From assembly GCA_020638395.1 (NCBI GenBank), contig JACKIP010000002.1, forward strand, positions 150,678 to 214,677: a DNA stretch of 64,000 nucleotides. Direction: 5' to 3'. Positions 1 to 8,842 of the stretch are shown here, one piece after another (the first letter of the stretch is position 1; every line of letters begins with the position of its first letter). The stretch is from Rhodospirillales bacterium. GTDB lineage: Bacteria; Pseudomonadota; Alphaproteobacteria; Micavibrionales; Micavibrionaceae. A program made the translations under genes and the position numbers. The notes under the pieces are model-generated. The model searched no databases. It had not been told where the DNA came from and was given only the letters and a program-made list of their open reading frames with translations.

Positions 1-2406
1 CTGCGCGACAAACCATTCCAGCAACCGGCGCAACCGGGGCAGAAACAGAGTAATAGAGGCCGGGGCTTTATCATGAGACAGGGCGTACGCCTCCATTTTA
101 TCCACGGCATCCGGCGGAATTTGCTCTGGCCAGCTACGGACAAACCACTCAAACACGGCGTGCAGCCAGCTGCCGCGCTGCGCGAAATCGCTATCCTGTT
201 CTACCTTATCCAACGGCTTCAGACGTAAAACATAGCGCGCGTACAAGCTGTACGGATCGCGCATCCAGCGTTCAATCGCTGTCACTGGCAAAGACGTCGG
301 ACGCCGTGCTATCACAGGGCTGGGGGCGGGACGTACAGCTGGCAAAAGAGGGACCTGCGGCCGGTCAATGGTTTGTGCCCAGTGAATCAGAGGTCCCCGC
401 CGGATCTGTTCAGGATCACACCCGTACGTCCTGAGGACGATATCCAGACGCTGGAGCCAACGTGCCGGGACACTGGGAACGCCGTCCGTCCGGACCGTAC
501 GTGTCAGAACGACCTCCGGCGCAGAGAAAGCCTGTATAAAGTCGTGCGCGGCAAGGGCTATATGGCGCTCCGGGTCCGGCAGGCCAAAACTGGCGCGCAT
601 AGGGCGGGACATCCAGGGGTCCGTCTCCGGCAAGGCGGGCCAGGTTCCTTCATTCAGGCCGCCGAGAATCATCATATCAGCTTTCATCAGGCGCGCTTCG
701 ATCTGTCCCATAATCAACAAACGCGGATGTGTCCCGTATTTTGGCCGGACAATCACCTGTTTCAGTAACGTCTGGAACAATTGAAGGTAATCTGCCGCAG
801 TGATTCGCCCCAATACCGGTGCGTCTTTTAACAGTTTTGCAAAGAAAAGGGCCGCCGCTTCGCCCTCCTCCCCCTGCCAGAGAACTTCGGCCCCGGATTT
901 AAGTGGCGTTGCCGCCAGATGTTCCAGCAGATCAATATGAGCGCCGATGAACTCTGCAAGCGGGCGAGAGTCTGTGTTTTCAAACAGAGAAAACCGGGTA
1001 CGTACGGCCTGTATGTGCTGTATGCATTTGTACGCCTCCAGCCCGTCCCAGATGTTTTTAGGGGCTGGTCCCCGTAATTTCAGATCTATTTGCAGTGCCT
1101 CCCGCATGAGATTCGACCGCGCCTCCCCAAAGGCGCAGAGCGGGTGCTTCAAAAGCCCCAATAGCAACGCCGGGCGAAATTCTTCCTGACAGAGATGTAA
1201 TGGCAGGCTCAAAAATCCTCCGAGCACAGTTTCGCTCAATGGCACCCCGGCCGTATCGTCCAGATGAATGCCCCAGCGCCGGCAAATCAGGCGGACCTGC
1301 CGCGCCAGCACGCGGTCCGGCGTGACCAGAGCCGCTGTTTTTGAGGAGGTCTCCAGCGTTTCCCGCAATTTCAAAGCAATGACCATCGCTTCCTGCCGGA
1401 CAGAATCGCACTCATATAAAGCAAGTTGGGCTAGTTCTCGGCTCATCCGGCTCTGAAAATCAGACATGTACGCTTTTTCCTGCCACAGATAGGCCGTCGC
1501 TGCCGGACGCATTAAATCTCCCGCCAGCGTATGCCGGGCGGTGTCGCTGTGCGCCGTTCCCGGCCACAGACGGACGTCCTCACGCGGGATGTCCAGCCTG
1601 TACAGAAGATCTTTTAACAGGCTTTGCGGGTGGGCTGCCTCCAGCCTTTCCCAACTCTCCGCGTCCAGATGTTGGTCCAGACCCGGCAAGATCACCGCCC
1701 CCTGCGGCAGGGTACTAATCACTTTCAGCAATCTGGCGGTTGCCGGCATGGTTCCGGTCGATCCCGCTGCAATCACCGGATATTCCGGCGGTGAAACCTG
1801 CCAGTATTCTGATAACAGATTCAGCAAGCGGTTCCGGCGATCCGCCGCATCAATCACGCCGTTTTCCTGTAAAATTTGCGGCCAGCCCTGACGTAGAATC
1901 GCAAGAAAATCGAGGGTAATCTGCCAGTGATGCGCATAATCTGCGGGGACAATCCGTTCCAGCGCGTCAAAAGACAGCTCTTCGATCACAACCTGATCGA
2001 GCAACTGCCCCAATGCCTGCGCCAGATGCAAGGCCTGATCGAGTCGTCTGGCTCCCAATCCGGTTTTTGCCTCCATCTGGCGGATTAACTGGACCAGAAG
2101 GAATCGGCGGCGGGTTTCCGAAATCGCAGGAGGAATATCCGCCAGGCGCGTCCCGATCTCCGGAATATCGGCGAAAAATAATGCATCTTCCTCAACATCT
2201 CCCAGTGGACGGATTTGCGGCAGTAATAAAATCCGCCCTCCGCTCAGATCCAGAAAAGTTTCCTTCAGATTTTGGCAGGCCCGGCGGTTTGGTAATAAAA
2301 TCCGGAAGGAGGATAAAGAGGAGGACTTCTGTTCCTGCCGACGCAATACTTCCGCAGCCAGTGCTGCGAGAAAATTGACGTCCGGCGGGATCGTGAAAAG
2401 AGACAT
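1..2406 (-). CDS. addB: Double-strand break repair protein AddB, N-terminal 802 residues
   Basis: Subunit of the AddAB helicase-nuclease, which resects broken DNA ends for RecA in the cytoplasm. Reading leftward from the ATG at 2406 the frame stays open for 802 codons to the window edge. The protein starts MSLFTIPPDVNFLAAL and has an LPNRR segment near residue 45, as in alphaproteobacterial AddB. Near residue 580 is ILGGLNEGTWP, followed by the conserved RASFGLPDPERHIALAAHDF stretch. The C-terminal PD-(D/E)XK nuclease domain and its Fe-S cysteines must lie left of the window. AddA usually follows addB, so it is expected there too. In many alphaproteobacteria murU, addB, addA and trxA are adjacent; here trxA and a murU-like gene lie nearby but on the other strand, so the cluster looks rearranged. 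No frameshift is seen. Confidence 0.92.
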   Translation of the reverse strand, partial: MSLFTIPPDVNFLAALAAEVLRRQEQKSSSLSSFRILLPNRRACQNLKETFLDLSGGRILLLPQIRPLGDVEEDALFFADIPEIGTRLADIPPAISETRRRFLLVQLIRQMEAKTGLGARRLDQALHLAQALGQLLDQVVIEELSFDALERIVPADYAHHWQITLDFLAILRQGWPQILQENGVIDAADRRNRLLNLLSEYWQVSPPEYPVIAAGSTGTMPATARLLKVISTLPQGAVILPGLDQHLDAESWERLEAAHPQSLLKDLLYRLDIPREDVRLWPGTAHSDTARHTLAGDLMRPAATAYLWQEKAYMSDFQSRMSRELAQLALYECDSVRQEAMVIALKLRETLETSSKTAALVTPDRVLARQVRLICRRWGIHLDDTAGVPLSETVLGGFLSLPLHLCQEEFRPALLLGLLKHPLCAFGEARSNLMREALQIDLKLRGPAPKNIWDGLEAYKCIQHIQAVRTRFSLFENTDSRPLAEFIGAHIDLLEHLAATPLKSGAEVLWQGEEGEAAALFFAKLLKDAPVLGRITAADYLQLFQTLLKQVIVRPKYGTHPRLLIMGQIEARLMKADMMILGGLNEGTWPALPETDPWMSRPMRASFGLPDPERHIALAAHDFIQAFSAPEVVLTRTVRTDGVPSVPARWLQRLDIVLRTYGCDPEQIRRGPLIHWAQTIDRPQVPLLPAVRPAPSPVIARRPTSLPVTAIERWMRDPYSLYARYVLRLKPLDKVEQDSDFAQRGSWLHAVFEWFVRSWPEQIPPDAVDKMEAYALSHDKAPASITLFLPRLRRLLEWFVAQ

Positions 2407-2481
2407 GATACTGGTTCTACGCCAATTTTACGGCTTTGCCAATTAATGCCTGAAGTTCATAGCTCCCCTACCAAAGACAAG

Positions 2482-4443
2482 CTACTTCTTTTTCTTCCGG
2501 CGTGGTTTGGGAGGCGTTACGCTCGCAGATGGTCCGTCATCACCAGCAGAGTCGCCGCTGGCTCCGTCCGTCTCTCCCCGGCCCTCCGGGTCCGACTCTT
2601 TTTCCGGTTTTTTTCCGCCTAACCGCTCCTTATGTTCCTTCACAGTTTCTTCGGTGAAGCCCAGACGATGGACATCAGGGACATTATCCTGATATTTCCG
2701 TCCAAACCATCCCTGGAACAGTTTTACATCAACTCCCATCATGCGCATGATGGTATATTGCTGCAGCCCGGAGAGGAAGTTACTGAAAGTCCAGTAAATA
2801 ATCAGGCCTGCGGCAAATTGTGACATCACAAACCCCATAAAATAGGGCATCAGGCGGAACATATCCCGCATCACAGGATCGGTCGGCGGCGGATTCATGG
2901 ATTTCTGTATCAGCAGAGTCAGAACCATCAGACACGGCCAGGCCCCGATCATCAGGAAAGATGGGACATCGTACGGCAACAGACCAAACAAATTAAACAG
3001 ACTGGTGGGGTCTGGGGCAGACAAGTCCTTGATCCACAAGAACCCGGGCGCATGCCGCATCTCAATGGCCACATTCAGAACTTTATACAAAGAGAAGAAA
3101 ATCGGAATCTGGATCAGAATCGGCAAACATCCGGCCGCCGGATTGACCTTTTCTTTCTGGTACAGCTCCATCATCGCTTTTTGCATTCCGGCTTTATCTT
3201 CCTTGAACTGCTCTTTAATCTCGACGATCCGCGGCGTAATAATCCGCAGCTTGGCAAAGGATTTATAAGAAGTTGTCGCCAACGGAAAAATAGACAGGCG
3301 CAGCAGGAACGCAAAGATCAGCATTGTCGTTGCAAAGTGTCCGACCACGCCGTTAATCATCAAAATAACGGTAAAAAACGGTTTAGTCAGGAACCAGAAC
3401 CAGCCAAAGTCAATCGCGGCATCAAAATCCCGGACACCCAGCTCTTTACCATATTTTTGAAGTGTTTTCAGCTCTTTGGCACCGGCAAACATATAGGTTA
3501 CATACTCTGTTGTTTGTCCGGCGGGAATATTTTGCACCGCGCTCATCACATCGACCTGATAGCGGCTTTTTGTATCATCGGCTGTGTCTGACGGACGGTA
3601 GGAGAACCGAAATGTTTTTTCACTCTGCTGCTCCGGCATCAGAGCGGCCAGCCAGTATTGCTCGGTAAACCCGACCCAGCCGGTTTGCGCCGCCAGATCC
3701 TCGGTGGGAGTCTCCGGCATAGTCTGGTATTTCCGCTCTTCCAGCTTATTCCCGATAAAGCCGATCGGCCCTTCATGCACGATCCAACGGTGAATCAGCC
3801 GGGTTGGCAGGCCATGTTCGGCAATCAGAGAATAAGGATAAAGACTCAGGTCGCTCCCGCTCCGGTTGACGACACGCTGCGTAATTTTCAGCAGATAGTT
3901 ATCGGTGACCTCAATATCGCGCTCAAACGTAGCTCCCAGAGGGCTGTCCCAGACCAGAGTCAGCTTTTCCGGAGTCTGGGATTTGACTTTCCACAGGGAT
4001 TGCATATTGGGCATCCCGTCCTTTTTACCGCCCGCATCCAGCCAGCCAAATTCCGCATAACGGGGAAACTGGGTTTTTTCCGGAGACATGACCGCAATCG
4101 GACGTTTTTTCTCCATCGTTTCATAATAATGGCGCAAATTAATATCATCCAGACGCGCCCCGGTCAGGTTGACCGAGCCGATCAGGCTGTCATGAGCAAA
4201 GGTCACGCGCTGATTTTCGGCAATCACCTCTTCCCGGGGGAGAAACTCCGGAGGCCGGAACCCGGCACCCTGCTCTGCTTTGACCTGCACCACCTGATCG
4301 TGATATGCCCCCATTTTTTCCATATGAGGCCGCAGGACGTAGGTATCAAACAACAGGTAAACCACACCGAACATAACGGCAAAGAGCAGAAGGTTTTTCT
4401 GATCCTGCGGGTGAAGTTTGTTTTTCTGGTGTGGTGCGGGCAT
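2482..4443 (-). CDS. yidC: Membrane protein insertase YidC
   Basis: Inserts and folds inner-membrane proteins, alone or with SecYEG. The 653-residue protein has an N-terminal membrane anchor (LLLFAVMFGVVYLLFDTYVL, about residues 17-36), then a large periplasmic beta-sandwich domain to about residue 350. The conserved five-helix insertase core follows, with PAAGCLPILIQIPIFFSLY around 435-455. The tail is acidic and then strongly basic, ending PRRKKKK, as expected for a ribosome-binding C-terminus. It lies 13 bases downstream of yidD on the same strand, the usual yidD-yidC order; rnpA and rpmH are not immediately upstream. Full length for a Gram-negative YidC. Confidence 0.97.
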   Translation of the reverse strand: MPAPHQKNKLHPQDQKNLLLFAVMFGVVYLLFDTYVLRPHMEKMGAYHDQVVQVKAEQGAGFRPPEFLPREEVIAENQRVTFAHDSLIGSVNLTGARLDDINLRHYYETMEKKRPIAVMSPEKTQFPRYAEFGWLDAGGKKDGMPNMQSLWKVKSQTPEKLTLVWDSPLGATFERDIEVTDNYLLKITQRVVNRSGSDLSLYPYSLIAEHGLPTRLIHRWIVHEGPIGFIGNKLEERKYQTMPETPTEDLAAQTGWVGFTEQYWLAALMPEQQSEKTFRFSYRPSDTADDTKSRYQVDVMSAVQNIPAGQTTEYVTYMFAGAKELKTLQKYGKELGVRDFDAAIDFGWFWFLTKPFFTVILMINGVVGHFATTMLIFAFLLRLSIFPLATTSYKSFAKLRIITPRIVEIKEQFKEDKAGMQKAMMELYQKEKVNPAAGCLPILIQIPIFFSLYKVLNVAIEMRHAPGFLWIKDLSAPDPTSLFNLFGLLPYDVPSFLMIGAWPCLMVLTLLIQKSMNPPPTDPVMRDMFRLMPYFMGFVMSQFAAGLIIYWTFSNFLSGLQQYTIMRMMGVDVKLFQGWFGRKYQDNVPDVHRLGFTEETVKEHKERLGGKKPEKESDPEGRGETDGASGDSAGDDGPSASVTPPKPRRKKKK

Positions 4444-4456
4444 AACGGAAATCTCT

Positions 4457-4753
4457 TTAGGGGTTATCTTTTAAGGTATCTTTTAAATGTTTTTGGTCCT
4501 GCGGGTTTTTATACCCCAAGATTTGCCGCCACGCAAACGTTTGCGGCACCGGGTCCAAAGGTTCGCACCTCGCCAGAGGATGACAGCGCAGCAGGCGGCG
4601 GCTGCCCAGATATCCTCCTTTCAGCACGCCGTGGCGCGTAACCGCTTCAATCATGTACCGGGAACAGGTCGGATGATAGCGGCAATGATGCCCCAGCCAG
4701 GGAGACAGCAAAACCTGATAAAGGCGCACCGGCCAGATAATTAAAAATTTCAT
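4457..4753 (-). CDS. yidD: Membrane protein insertion efficiency factor YidD
   Basis: Small membrane-associated protein that helps YidC-dependent insertion. The start at 4753 gives MKFLIIWPVRLYQVLLSPWLG, the usual N-terminus of the family; a longer reading to 4831 adds 26 residues unlike YidD. The three conserved cysteines are visible in HHCRYHPTCSRYM and LLRCHP. The protein has 98 residues with an amphipathic N-terminus and a polar tail ending KDTLKDNP. It is the first gene of the yidD-yidC unit. Confidence 0.93.
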   Translation of the reverse strand: MKFLIIWPVRLYQVLLSPWLGHHCRYHPTCSRYMIEAVTRHGVLKGGYLGSRRLLRCHPLARCEPLDPVPQTFAWRQILGYKNPQDQKHLKDTLKDNP

Positions 4754-5154
4754 ATCCGTTTGCTCTGTTTGTGGTTGTTCCGCTCCAATATATAGAGAAT
4801 CGAACAAAAAAAGAAAACCGTTCCTTCGCACGTATAGTAATTTTCATTGATTTTAGGGCATTTCCCGGTGCCGCCCTCACACGGCTCCGTCCGTGTGTTT
4901 CCTATTGACTTTTCACCGCAGAGGCGCAGGGCACGCAGAGAGTATTCCCCCCTTGGCGACCTTTCCACTTCGTTCACGCTATGGTCGCAAAGCATTCTCT
5001 GTGTCCCCTGCGCCTCCGTGGTTAAAATCCGGGGACAGGTCTGCAGCGACCGCATACGGGGCTTGACGAGTGTGCGGGCTCCGCCATATCTTATTACTGT
5101 ACGAGTATATGTCAAAATAAACGAAGTTAAAGACAGAAAGGTTTAGGTAAGTTT
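4754..5154. repeat. Intergenic dispersed repeat, family A (largest copy)
   Basis: This 400-base gap has no convincing gene. From about 4876 it holds a composite repeat. First comes a GC-rich hairpin, CACACGG-CTCCGT-CCGTGTG, at 4879-4897. Then a segment near 4915-4940 resembles CACCGCAGAGGCGCAGG, and a mirrored stretch near 4995-5030 contains CCCTGCGCCTCCGTGG, so the unit could fold into a long hairpin. Related copies lie at 29131-29212, 32655-32772 (inverted), 48405-48535 and, more weakly, 7785-7851, 16434-16497 and 52310-52375. The promoter of trxA should lie in the last 100 bases; no clear hexamers are seen. Confidence 0.6.
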
Positions 5155-5472
5155 ATGTCCGTTCATCACGTCACAGATGCAAATTTTCAATCAGAAGTCC
5201 TGAAGGCCGACGGGCCGGTTGTGGTCGATTTCTGGGCAGAATGGTGTCCTCCCTGCAAGGCGTTATCTCCACTGGTCGATGAACTGGCGACCGAGCAGAA
5301 AAAAGTCAAGGTCGTGAAGATTAACATCGATCACGCACCGGAAACCCCGACAAAATACGGCGTGCGCGGCATCCCAACCCTGATGGTCTTTAAGGACGGC
5401 GCTGTGGTAGACACCCGCGTGGGCGGTATGTCCAAACAGCAACTGACCGACTGGATCAATTCCGTCGTCTGA
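5155..5472 (+). CDS. trxA: Thioredoxin
   Basis: Cytoplasmic dithiol reductant, 105 residues, the normal thioredoxin length. The active site is W30-C31-P32-P33-C34-K35, with the cis-proline in GIPT (P74) and a typical PVVVDFWAEW strand before the active site. The CPPC dipeptide differs from the textbook CGPC; proline at the first X position is more usual in TlpA/CcmG-type proteins, but there is no signal peptide or membrane anchor, so a cytoplasmic thioredoxin is preferred. The ATG at 5155 follows an AGGTAAG stretch that can act as a ribosome binding site. Confidence 0.93.
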   Translation: MSVHHVTDANFQSEVLKADGPVVVDFWAEWCPPCKALSPLVDELATEQKKVKVVKINIDHAPETPTKYGVRGIPTLMVFKDGAVVDTRVGGMSKQQLTDWINSVV

Positions 5473-5568
5473 CTTCTGTTCAGTATTTTTATGGCGCCTA
5501 TAAATATAAAATGCCGGAAAACTGCCTGTGCGCTCGATTTTTATTGAGAATCAGGGTATAACATAAGG

Positions 5569-6462
5569 ATGAGTTTTACCGACATCCGCAATCCGCGCTG
5601 GATCGAACGCCTGCCCTCAGGTGTACGTCCGTACGTGCTGCTGATGCGGCTGGATCGCCCGATTGGCTGGTGGCTGCTTCTTCTGCCGTCCTGGTGGGGT
5701 ATTCTTCTGGCCTCTGGGGGCAATATTACGGCACGTACAGTGTTTCTGATGGCGATTTTCTGGGTGGGTGCCATCCTTATGCGTGGAGCCGGGTGCGTGA
5801 TAAACGATCTGTGGGACCGGGATCTGGATCGCAAAGTGGCACGTACAGCGGCGCGCCCCCTCGCATCCGGGGCTATTAAAACCGAAGATGCCGTTATCTT
5901 TCTTATTCTGTTGCTTCTGTCCGGATTGGGCATTCTGATCCTGCTACCGTTTTCTACAATTTTGCTGGGGATGCTCAGCCTGCCGCTCATCGTCGCCTAT
6001 CCGCTTATGAAACGGCTGATCTGGTGGCCGCAGGCTTTTTTGGGGCTGACCTTTAATTTTGGAATTTTGATGGGATATACCGCCGTGAACGGGGCGCTGG
6101 ATCTGTCCGTACTTGTGATGTACGTCGCGGCCATTTTCTGGACATTGGGGTATGATACCGTGTACGCCCATCAGGATAAAGAAGATGATAAAGTGGCGGG
6201 AATCAAGTCAACGGCGCTCTTATTCGGGACGTACAGCCGACCTGCCGTTTTTGGGTTTTACGCGGCGGCGTACCTGTTGCTGGTGGGGGCGATGATGATG
6301 GCGGGAGCCGGATGGATGAGTTTGCTGATATCTCTGGGCGCAGGGTTATTTGGTGGGTATCACCTCTCCCGCTGGGATCCGGAAAACCAGCCCGCGTCTC
6401 TGAAAATGTTCCGGTGTAACAGAGAAATCGGATTATTGATCGTCCTGGCATTGTGCGTGTAA
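5569..6462 (+). CDS. ubiA: 4-hydroxybenzoate polyprenyltransferase UbiA
   Basis: Integral membrane prenyltransferase that attaches the polyprenyl tail to 4-hydroxybenzoate in ubiquinone synthesis. It has 297 residues and 8-9 hydrophobic segments. The two Mg-diphosphate motifs are intact: N79-D80-LW-D83-RDL-D87, and YDTVYAHQDKEDD with D196, D203 and D206-D207. RLDRPIGWWLLLLPSWWG near residues 28-44 is typical. The start at 5569 has AAGG directly against the ATG, too close for a good Shine-Dalgarno. A TATAAC hexamer at 5557-5562 suggests a nearly leaderless mRNA. Three copies of the octamer ACGTACAG fall inside this gene. Confidence 0.96.
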   Translation: MSFTDIRNPRWIERLPSGVRPYVLLMRLDRPIGWWLLLLPSWWGILLASGGNITARTVFLMAIFWVGAILMRGAGCVINDLWDRDLDRKVARTAARPLASGAIKTEDAVIFLILLLLSGLGILILLPFSTILLGMLSLPLIVAYPLMKRLIWWPQAFLGLTFNFGILMGYTAVNGALDLSVLVMYVAAIFWTLGYDTVYAHQDKEDDKVAGIKSTALLFGTYSRPAVFGFYAAAYLLLVGAMMMAGAGWMSLLISLGAGLFGGYHLSRWDPENQPASLKMFRCNREIGLLIVLALCV

Positions 6463-6477
6463 TGACAGATAAAATAA

Positions 6478-6843
6478 TTATGACATAATGTCGTCGATGG
6501 CCTGAATAATCTGGTTTGGCATAAACGGCTTTGAGAGGGCTTTATCTGCACGTAAATTGGCCAGTTTTGTGGTCATGCTGGAGGTCAGATAATTTCCCCC
6601 TCCTGAAATCGCAATAATTTTCATGTTTTGATGCGATTTCTTAACATCGTCGATCAGGTCAAAGCCAGTTTTGTTGGGCATCATGATATCTGTAATCATC
6701 AGATCGTAGCGGTTTTTACCAAGAAATGTTTCTGCCTGAACACCATCATGCGCTTCGGTTACGGCGTGCCCGGCCTGTTGTAAGATTTCGCACAAAGCTT
6801 CCCGCACATCTTCGTGATCTTCAACGAGTAGAATATTTGCCAT
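6478..6843 (-). CDS. Single-domain response regulator (CheY-like receiver)
   Basis: A 121-residue stand-alone receiver domain with no output domain. Acidic pocket residues sit in VEDHED (residues 7-12), the phospho-acceptor is D52 in LMITDIMMP, the switch residue is S80 in IIAIS and the conserved lysine is K105 in LSKPF. It would be phosphorylated by an unidentified histidine kinase; no kinase gene is adjacent. It converges on ubiA with a 15-base gap and is preceded by about 200 bases of AT-rich DNA that separates it from the divergent murU-like gene. Its target is unknown. Confidence 0.9.
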   Translation of the reverse strand: MANILLVEDHEDVREALCEILQQAGHAVTEAHDGVQAETFLGKNRYDLMITDIMMPNKTGFDLIDDVKKSHQNMKIIAISGGGNYLTSSMTTKLANLRADKALSKPFMPNQIIQAIDDIMS

Positions 6844-7047
6844 TTTTTGGATCCTTCATAAAAAAACAACCTTAGGTACATATTATATGATTTTTCTGTC
6901 CTGAAAACATAAATCAACTTATAATGCTATTTTATTTCATAATAACCTTATAAATTGCATTCTATTGTATGTGAAATACTTGCATCTATGCTCTGTACAG
7001 AGCGCGTCTCCCACGGTATAAATTTGTAAAAAGGGAAGACTATCATC
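6844..7047. promoter_or_regulatory. AT-rich divergent intergenic region
   Basis: About 200 bases between the receiver gene (leftward) and the murU-like gene (rightward), markedly A+T rich around 6880-6970. It presumably carries both promoters. Several TATAAT-like hexamers occur, so none can be singled out. No gene or RNA is recognised. Confidence 0.35.
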
Positions 7048-7755
7048 GTGCCAAAGCCTTTATCTGCCTTTATTCTTGCTGCTGGTCAGGGGCAACGCCT
7101 TCGCCCCTATACCGAGACGGTGCCCAAACCGATGGTGCCGGTCCGCGGACGCCCGATTCTGGCACATACACTTGAACACCTTGCGGCAAGCGGCATTCCC
7201 CAGATTGTGATTAACACCTGTTACAAGGCTGACGTGATACACGATTTTGTGGAAACCTATCGGGGACCTCTCCGAATTAGCTTATCAAAAGAATCGGAGC
7301 TTCTGGACACCGGACTAGGAATCAAGCGTGCTTTGGAGAAAGTCGAATCGTCTCCGTTTTTCGTGATAAACGGCGATGCTTTCTGGGAAAATGGTCCGGG
7401 TGGAGATGTCTTTGACCGTCTTTTTGCGGCGTGGAACCCGGATCAGATGGATATTCTGCTCTTGCTGCAACCGATTTCGCGGATGACCCTAACCAAAGGA
7501 TCGGGAGACTATATTTTAAATGAGCGCGGGCAGGCAATTCGTCAGAAAGACAGGGGCGGCAACCTTATGTTCGCCGGCATCCGCATGTGCACGGCGGATA
7601 TTTTTAAAGACACTCCAGAAACACCGTTCAGTTTTCTGACCCTGATGGATGCGGCAGAATCCAAGGGGCGATTATACGGGCTTGCCCATGACGGTGCGTG
7701 GCATCATATCTCCTCCCCGGAAGATCTGGAAAAAGTAAACGGTGTTCAAAAATAG
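7048..7755 (+). CDS. murU: MurU-like sugar-1-phosphate nucleotidyltransferase
   Basis: Cytoplasmic nucleotidyltransferase of the GlmU/RmlA fold, 235 residues. The signature LAAGQGQRLRP (10-20) and PKPMVPV (26-32) bind the NTP; D110 in FFVINGD is the expected metal ligand. Size and motifs fit N-acetylmuramate-1-phosphate uridylyltransferase, which recycles peptidoglycan MurNAc to UDP-MurNAc with the kinase AmgK. AmgK is not next door, so another sugar-1-phosphate substrate remains possible. The start is GTG at 7048, with AAGGGAAG 7 bases upstream as ribosome binding site. Confidence 0.8.
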   Translation: MPKPLSAFILAAGQGQRLRPYTETVPKPMVPVRGRPILAHTLEHLAASGIPQIVINTCYKADVIHDFVETYRGPLRISLSKESELLDTGLGIKRALEKVESSPFFVINGDAFWENGPGGDVFDRLFAAWNPDQMDILLLLQPISRMTLTKGSGDYILNERGQAIRQKDRGGNLMFAGIRMCTADIFKDTPETPFSFLTLMDAAESKGRLYGLAHDGAWHHISSPEDLEKVNGVQK

Positions 7756-7784
7756 ATTTCCTAAGATATTCTTACATCTTCGGC

Positions 7785-7851
7785 CCTTCACGATCATCGC
7801 GTGAACGGATTGTATTTTGAACCGCAAAGGAAGACACCGCCTTCCGGTTCA
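7785..7851. repeat. Two intergenic hairpins before miaA
   Basis: The first is TTCACG-N-CGTGAA around 7785-7804. The second is TGAACCG (7818-7824) pairing with CGGTTCA (7845-7851), with an inner GGAAG/CTTCC. The TTTTGAACCGCAAAG wording is shared with repeat family A copies such as 48405-48535. It may end transcription from murU, though no T-run follows. Confidence 0.45.
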
Positions 7852-7860
7852 TAAATATCT

Positions 7861-7887
7861 TTGACCTCATCAATAAAATGTTATATT
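7861..7887 (+). promoter_or_regulatory. Putative promoter of miaA (leaderless start)
   Basis: TTGACC at 7861-7866 and TATATT at 7882-7887 with a 15-base spacer. The ATG of miaA at 7897 begins 9 bases after the -10, and no Shine-Dalgarno sequence is present, so a transcript from here would have almost no leader. The spacer is 2 bases shorter than ideal. Confidence 0.4.
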
Positions 7888-7896
7888 GCCCCTGTC

Positions 7897-8772
7897 ATGC
7901 ATCCCGTAACCGTTTTGTTTGGCCCGACAGCCAGTGGCAAGAGTGCCGCCGCCCTGCAACTTGCACAGAAACGCCCGTCTGTCATCATTAATGCCGATGC
8001 CATGCAGTGCTATGCGGCCCTGCCCATCCTAACCGCCCAGCCAACCCCGGTAGAGCAGGAAGAAGCTCCCCATAAGTTGTACGGGTTCGTCAATCCTGCA
8101 GAAAATATGGTGGTTACTGACTGGAGGACGTACGCTCTGGCGGCGATCGAGGCAGCTCTTGCGGAAAACAGGCACCCTATTCTGGTGGGCGGGACCGGAT
8201 TTTATCTTAAAGTCCTGATGGAAGGTCTCTCCCCGATCCCGGATATTCCGCCGGAAGTTCGCACGCGGGCGGAGCAGATCTGGAAAACGGAGGGTCTGGA
8301 GAGGCTGGCGGAGGAGGTGCGTACGGCAATGTCCGCGGAGGAGTTTGCTCATCTCGACCGACAGAACCCGCGCCGGGTTGTACGTGCCTGGGAGGTCTGG
8401 AAACATACGGGGCGTACGCTCTCTGACTGGCAAAAAACGCCGCCGGAGGATGTTCCCTCACATCTGCAATTTAATGTACGTCTGATAACCCGCCCGCGGG
8501 AGGAGCTGATCGCCCGGATTAACCAGCGATTCGACGCGATGCTGGAAAAAAACGTTCTGCAGGAGGTTGCGCAGTTGGGAGCCCTCATCGAGTCGGGAGC
8601 TGTCTCTCCTGATAATCTGATCGTCAAAGCCCACGGATTTCGGGCGTTATGGGCGCACGTACAGGGGCGTGTGTCTCTGGAGGAGGCGGCAGAGCAGGCC
8701 AAGATCGAAACCCGGCAATATGCGAAACGGCAAATGACCTGGGCACGGACACAGTTTGAGGTCGGGGTCTAA
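7897..8772 (+). CDS. miaA: tRNA dimethylallyltransferase MiaA
   Basis: Transfers a dimethylallyl group to A37 of tRNAs reading UNN codons. The start at 7897 gives MHPVTVLFGPTASGKSAAAL with the P-loop GPTASGKS at residues 9-16; a TTG 12 codons upstream (7861) is possible but coincides with the likely -35 element. The substrate loop reads NADAMQCYAALPILTAQPT, and the C-terminal QYAKRQMTWAR matches the family's conserved KRQ-TW-R block. With 291 residues it is normal length. Seven CGTAC/GTACG pentamers lie in this gene. Confidence 0.95.
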   Translation: MHPVTVLFGPTASGKSAAALQLAQKRPSVIINADAMQCYAALPILTAQPTPVEQEEAPHKLYGFVNPAENMVVTDWRTYALAAIEAALAENRHPILVGGTGFYLKVLMEGLSPIPDIPPEVRTRAEQIWKTEGLERLAEEVRTAMSAEEFAHLDRQNPRRVVRAWEVWKHTGRTLSDWQKTPPEDVPSHLQFNVRLITRPREELIARINQRFDAMLEKNVLQEVAQLGALIESGAVSPDNLIVKAHGFRALWAHVQGRVSLEEAAEQAKIETRQYAKRQMTWARTQFEVGV

Positions 8773-8779
8773 CAATCTG

Positions 8780-8818
8780 CTGAAAAAGCCAGGACTCGTT
8801 ATTCTTCGACTTTTTCAG
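8780..8818 (+). terminator. Hairpin after miaA
   Basis: CTGAAAAAG (8780-8788) pairs with CTTTTTCAG (8810-8818) around a 21-base loop, starting 8 bases after the miaA stop. The stem ends in T-rich sequence, so it may terminate transcription. The left arm, in the setting AACARTYTGCTGAAAAAG, recurs at 48367-48384 directly after another gene's stop, hinting at a dispersed terminator-like repeat. Confidence 0.45.
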
Positions 8819-8842
8819 TAGACTGTACGTTTTCCGGTAGAC

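Noticed and set aside
2407..2481. Possible small gene between addB and yidC
   Set aside because: Only 75 bases, no start with ribosome site and no open frame of note.
3658..4641. 327-codon open frame antisense to yidC and yidD
   Set aside because: Opposite strand of two well-supported genes; low-complexity composition and no recognisable domain.
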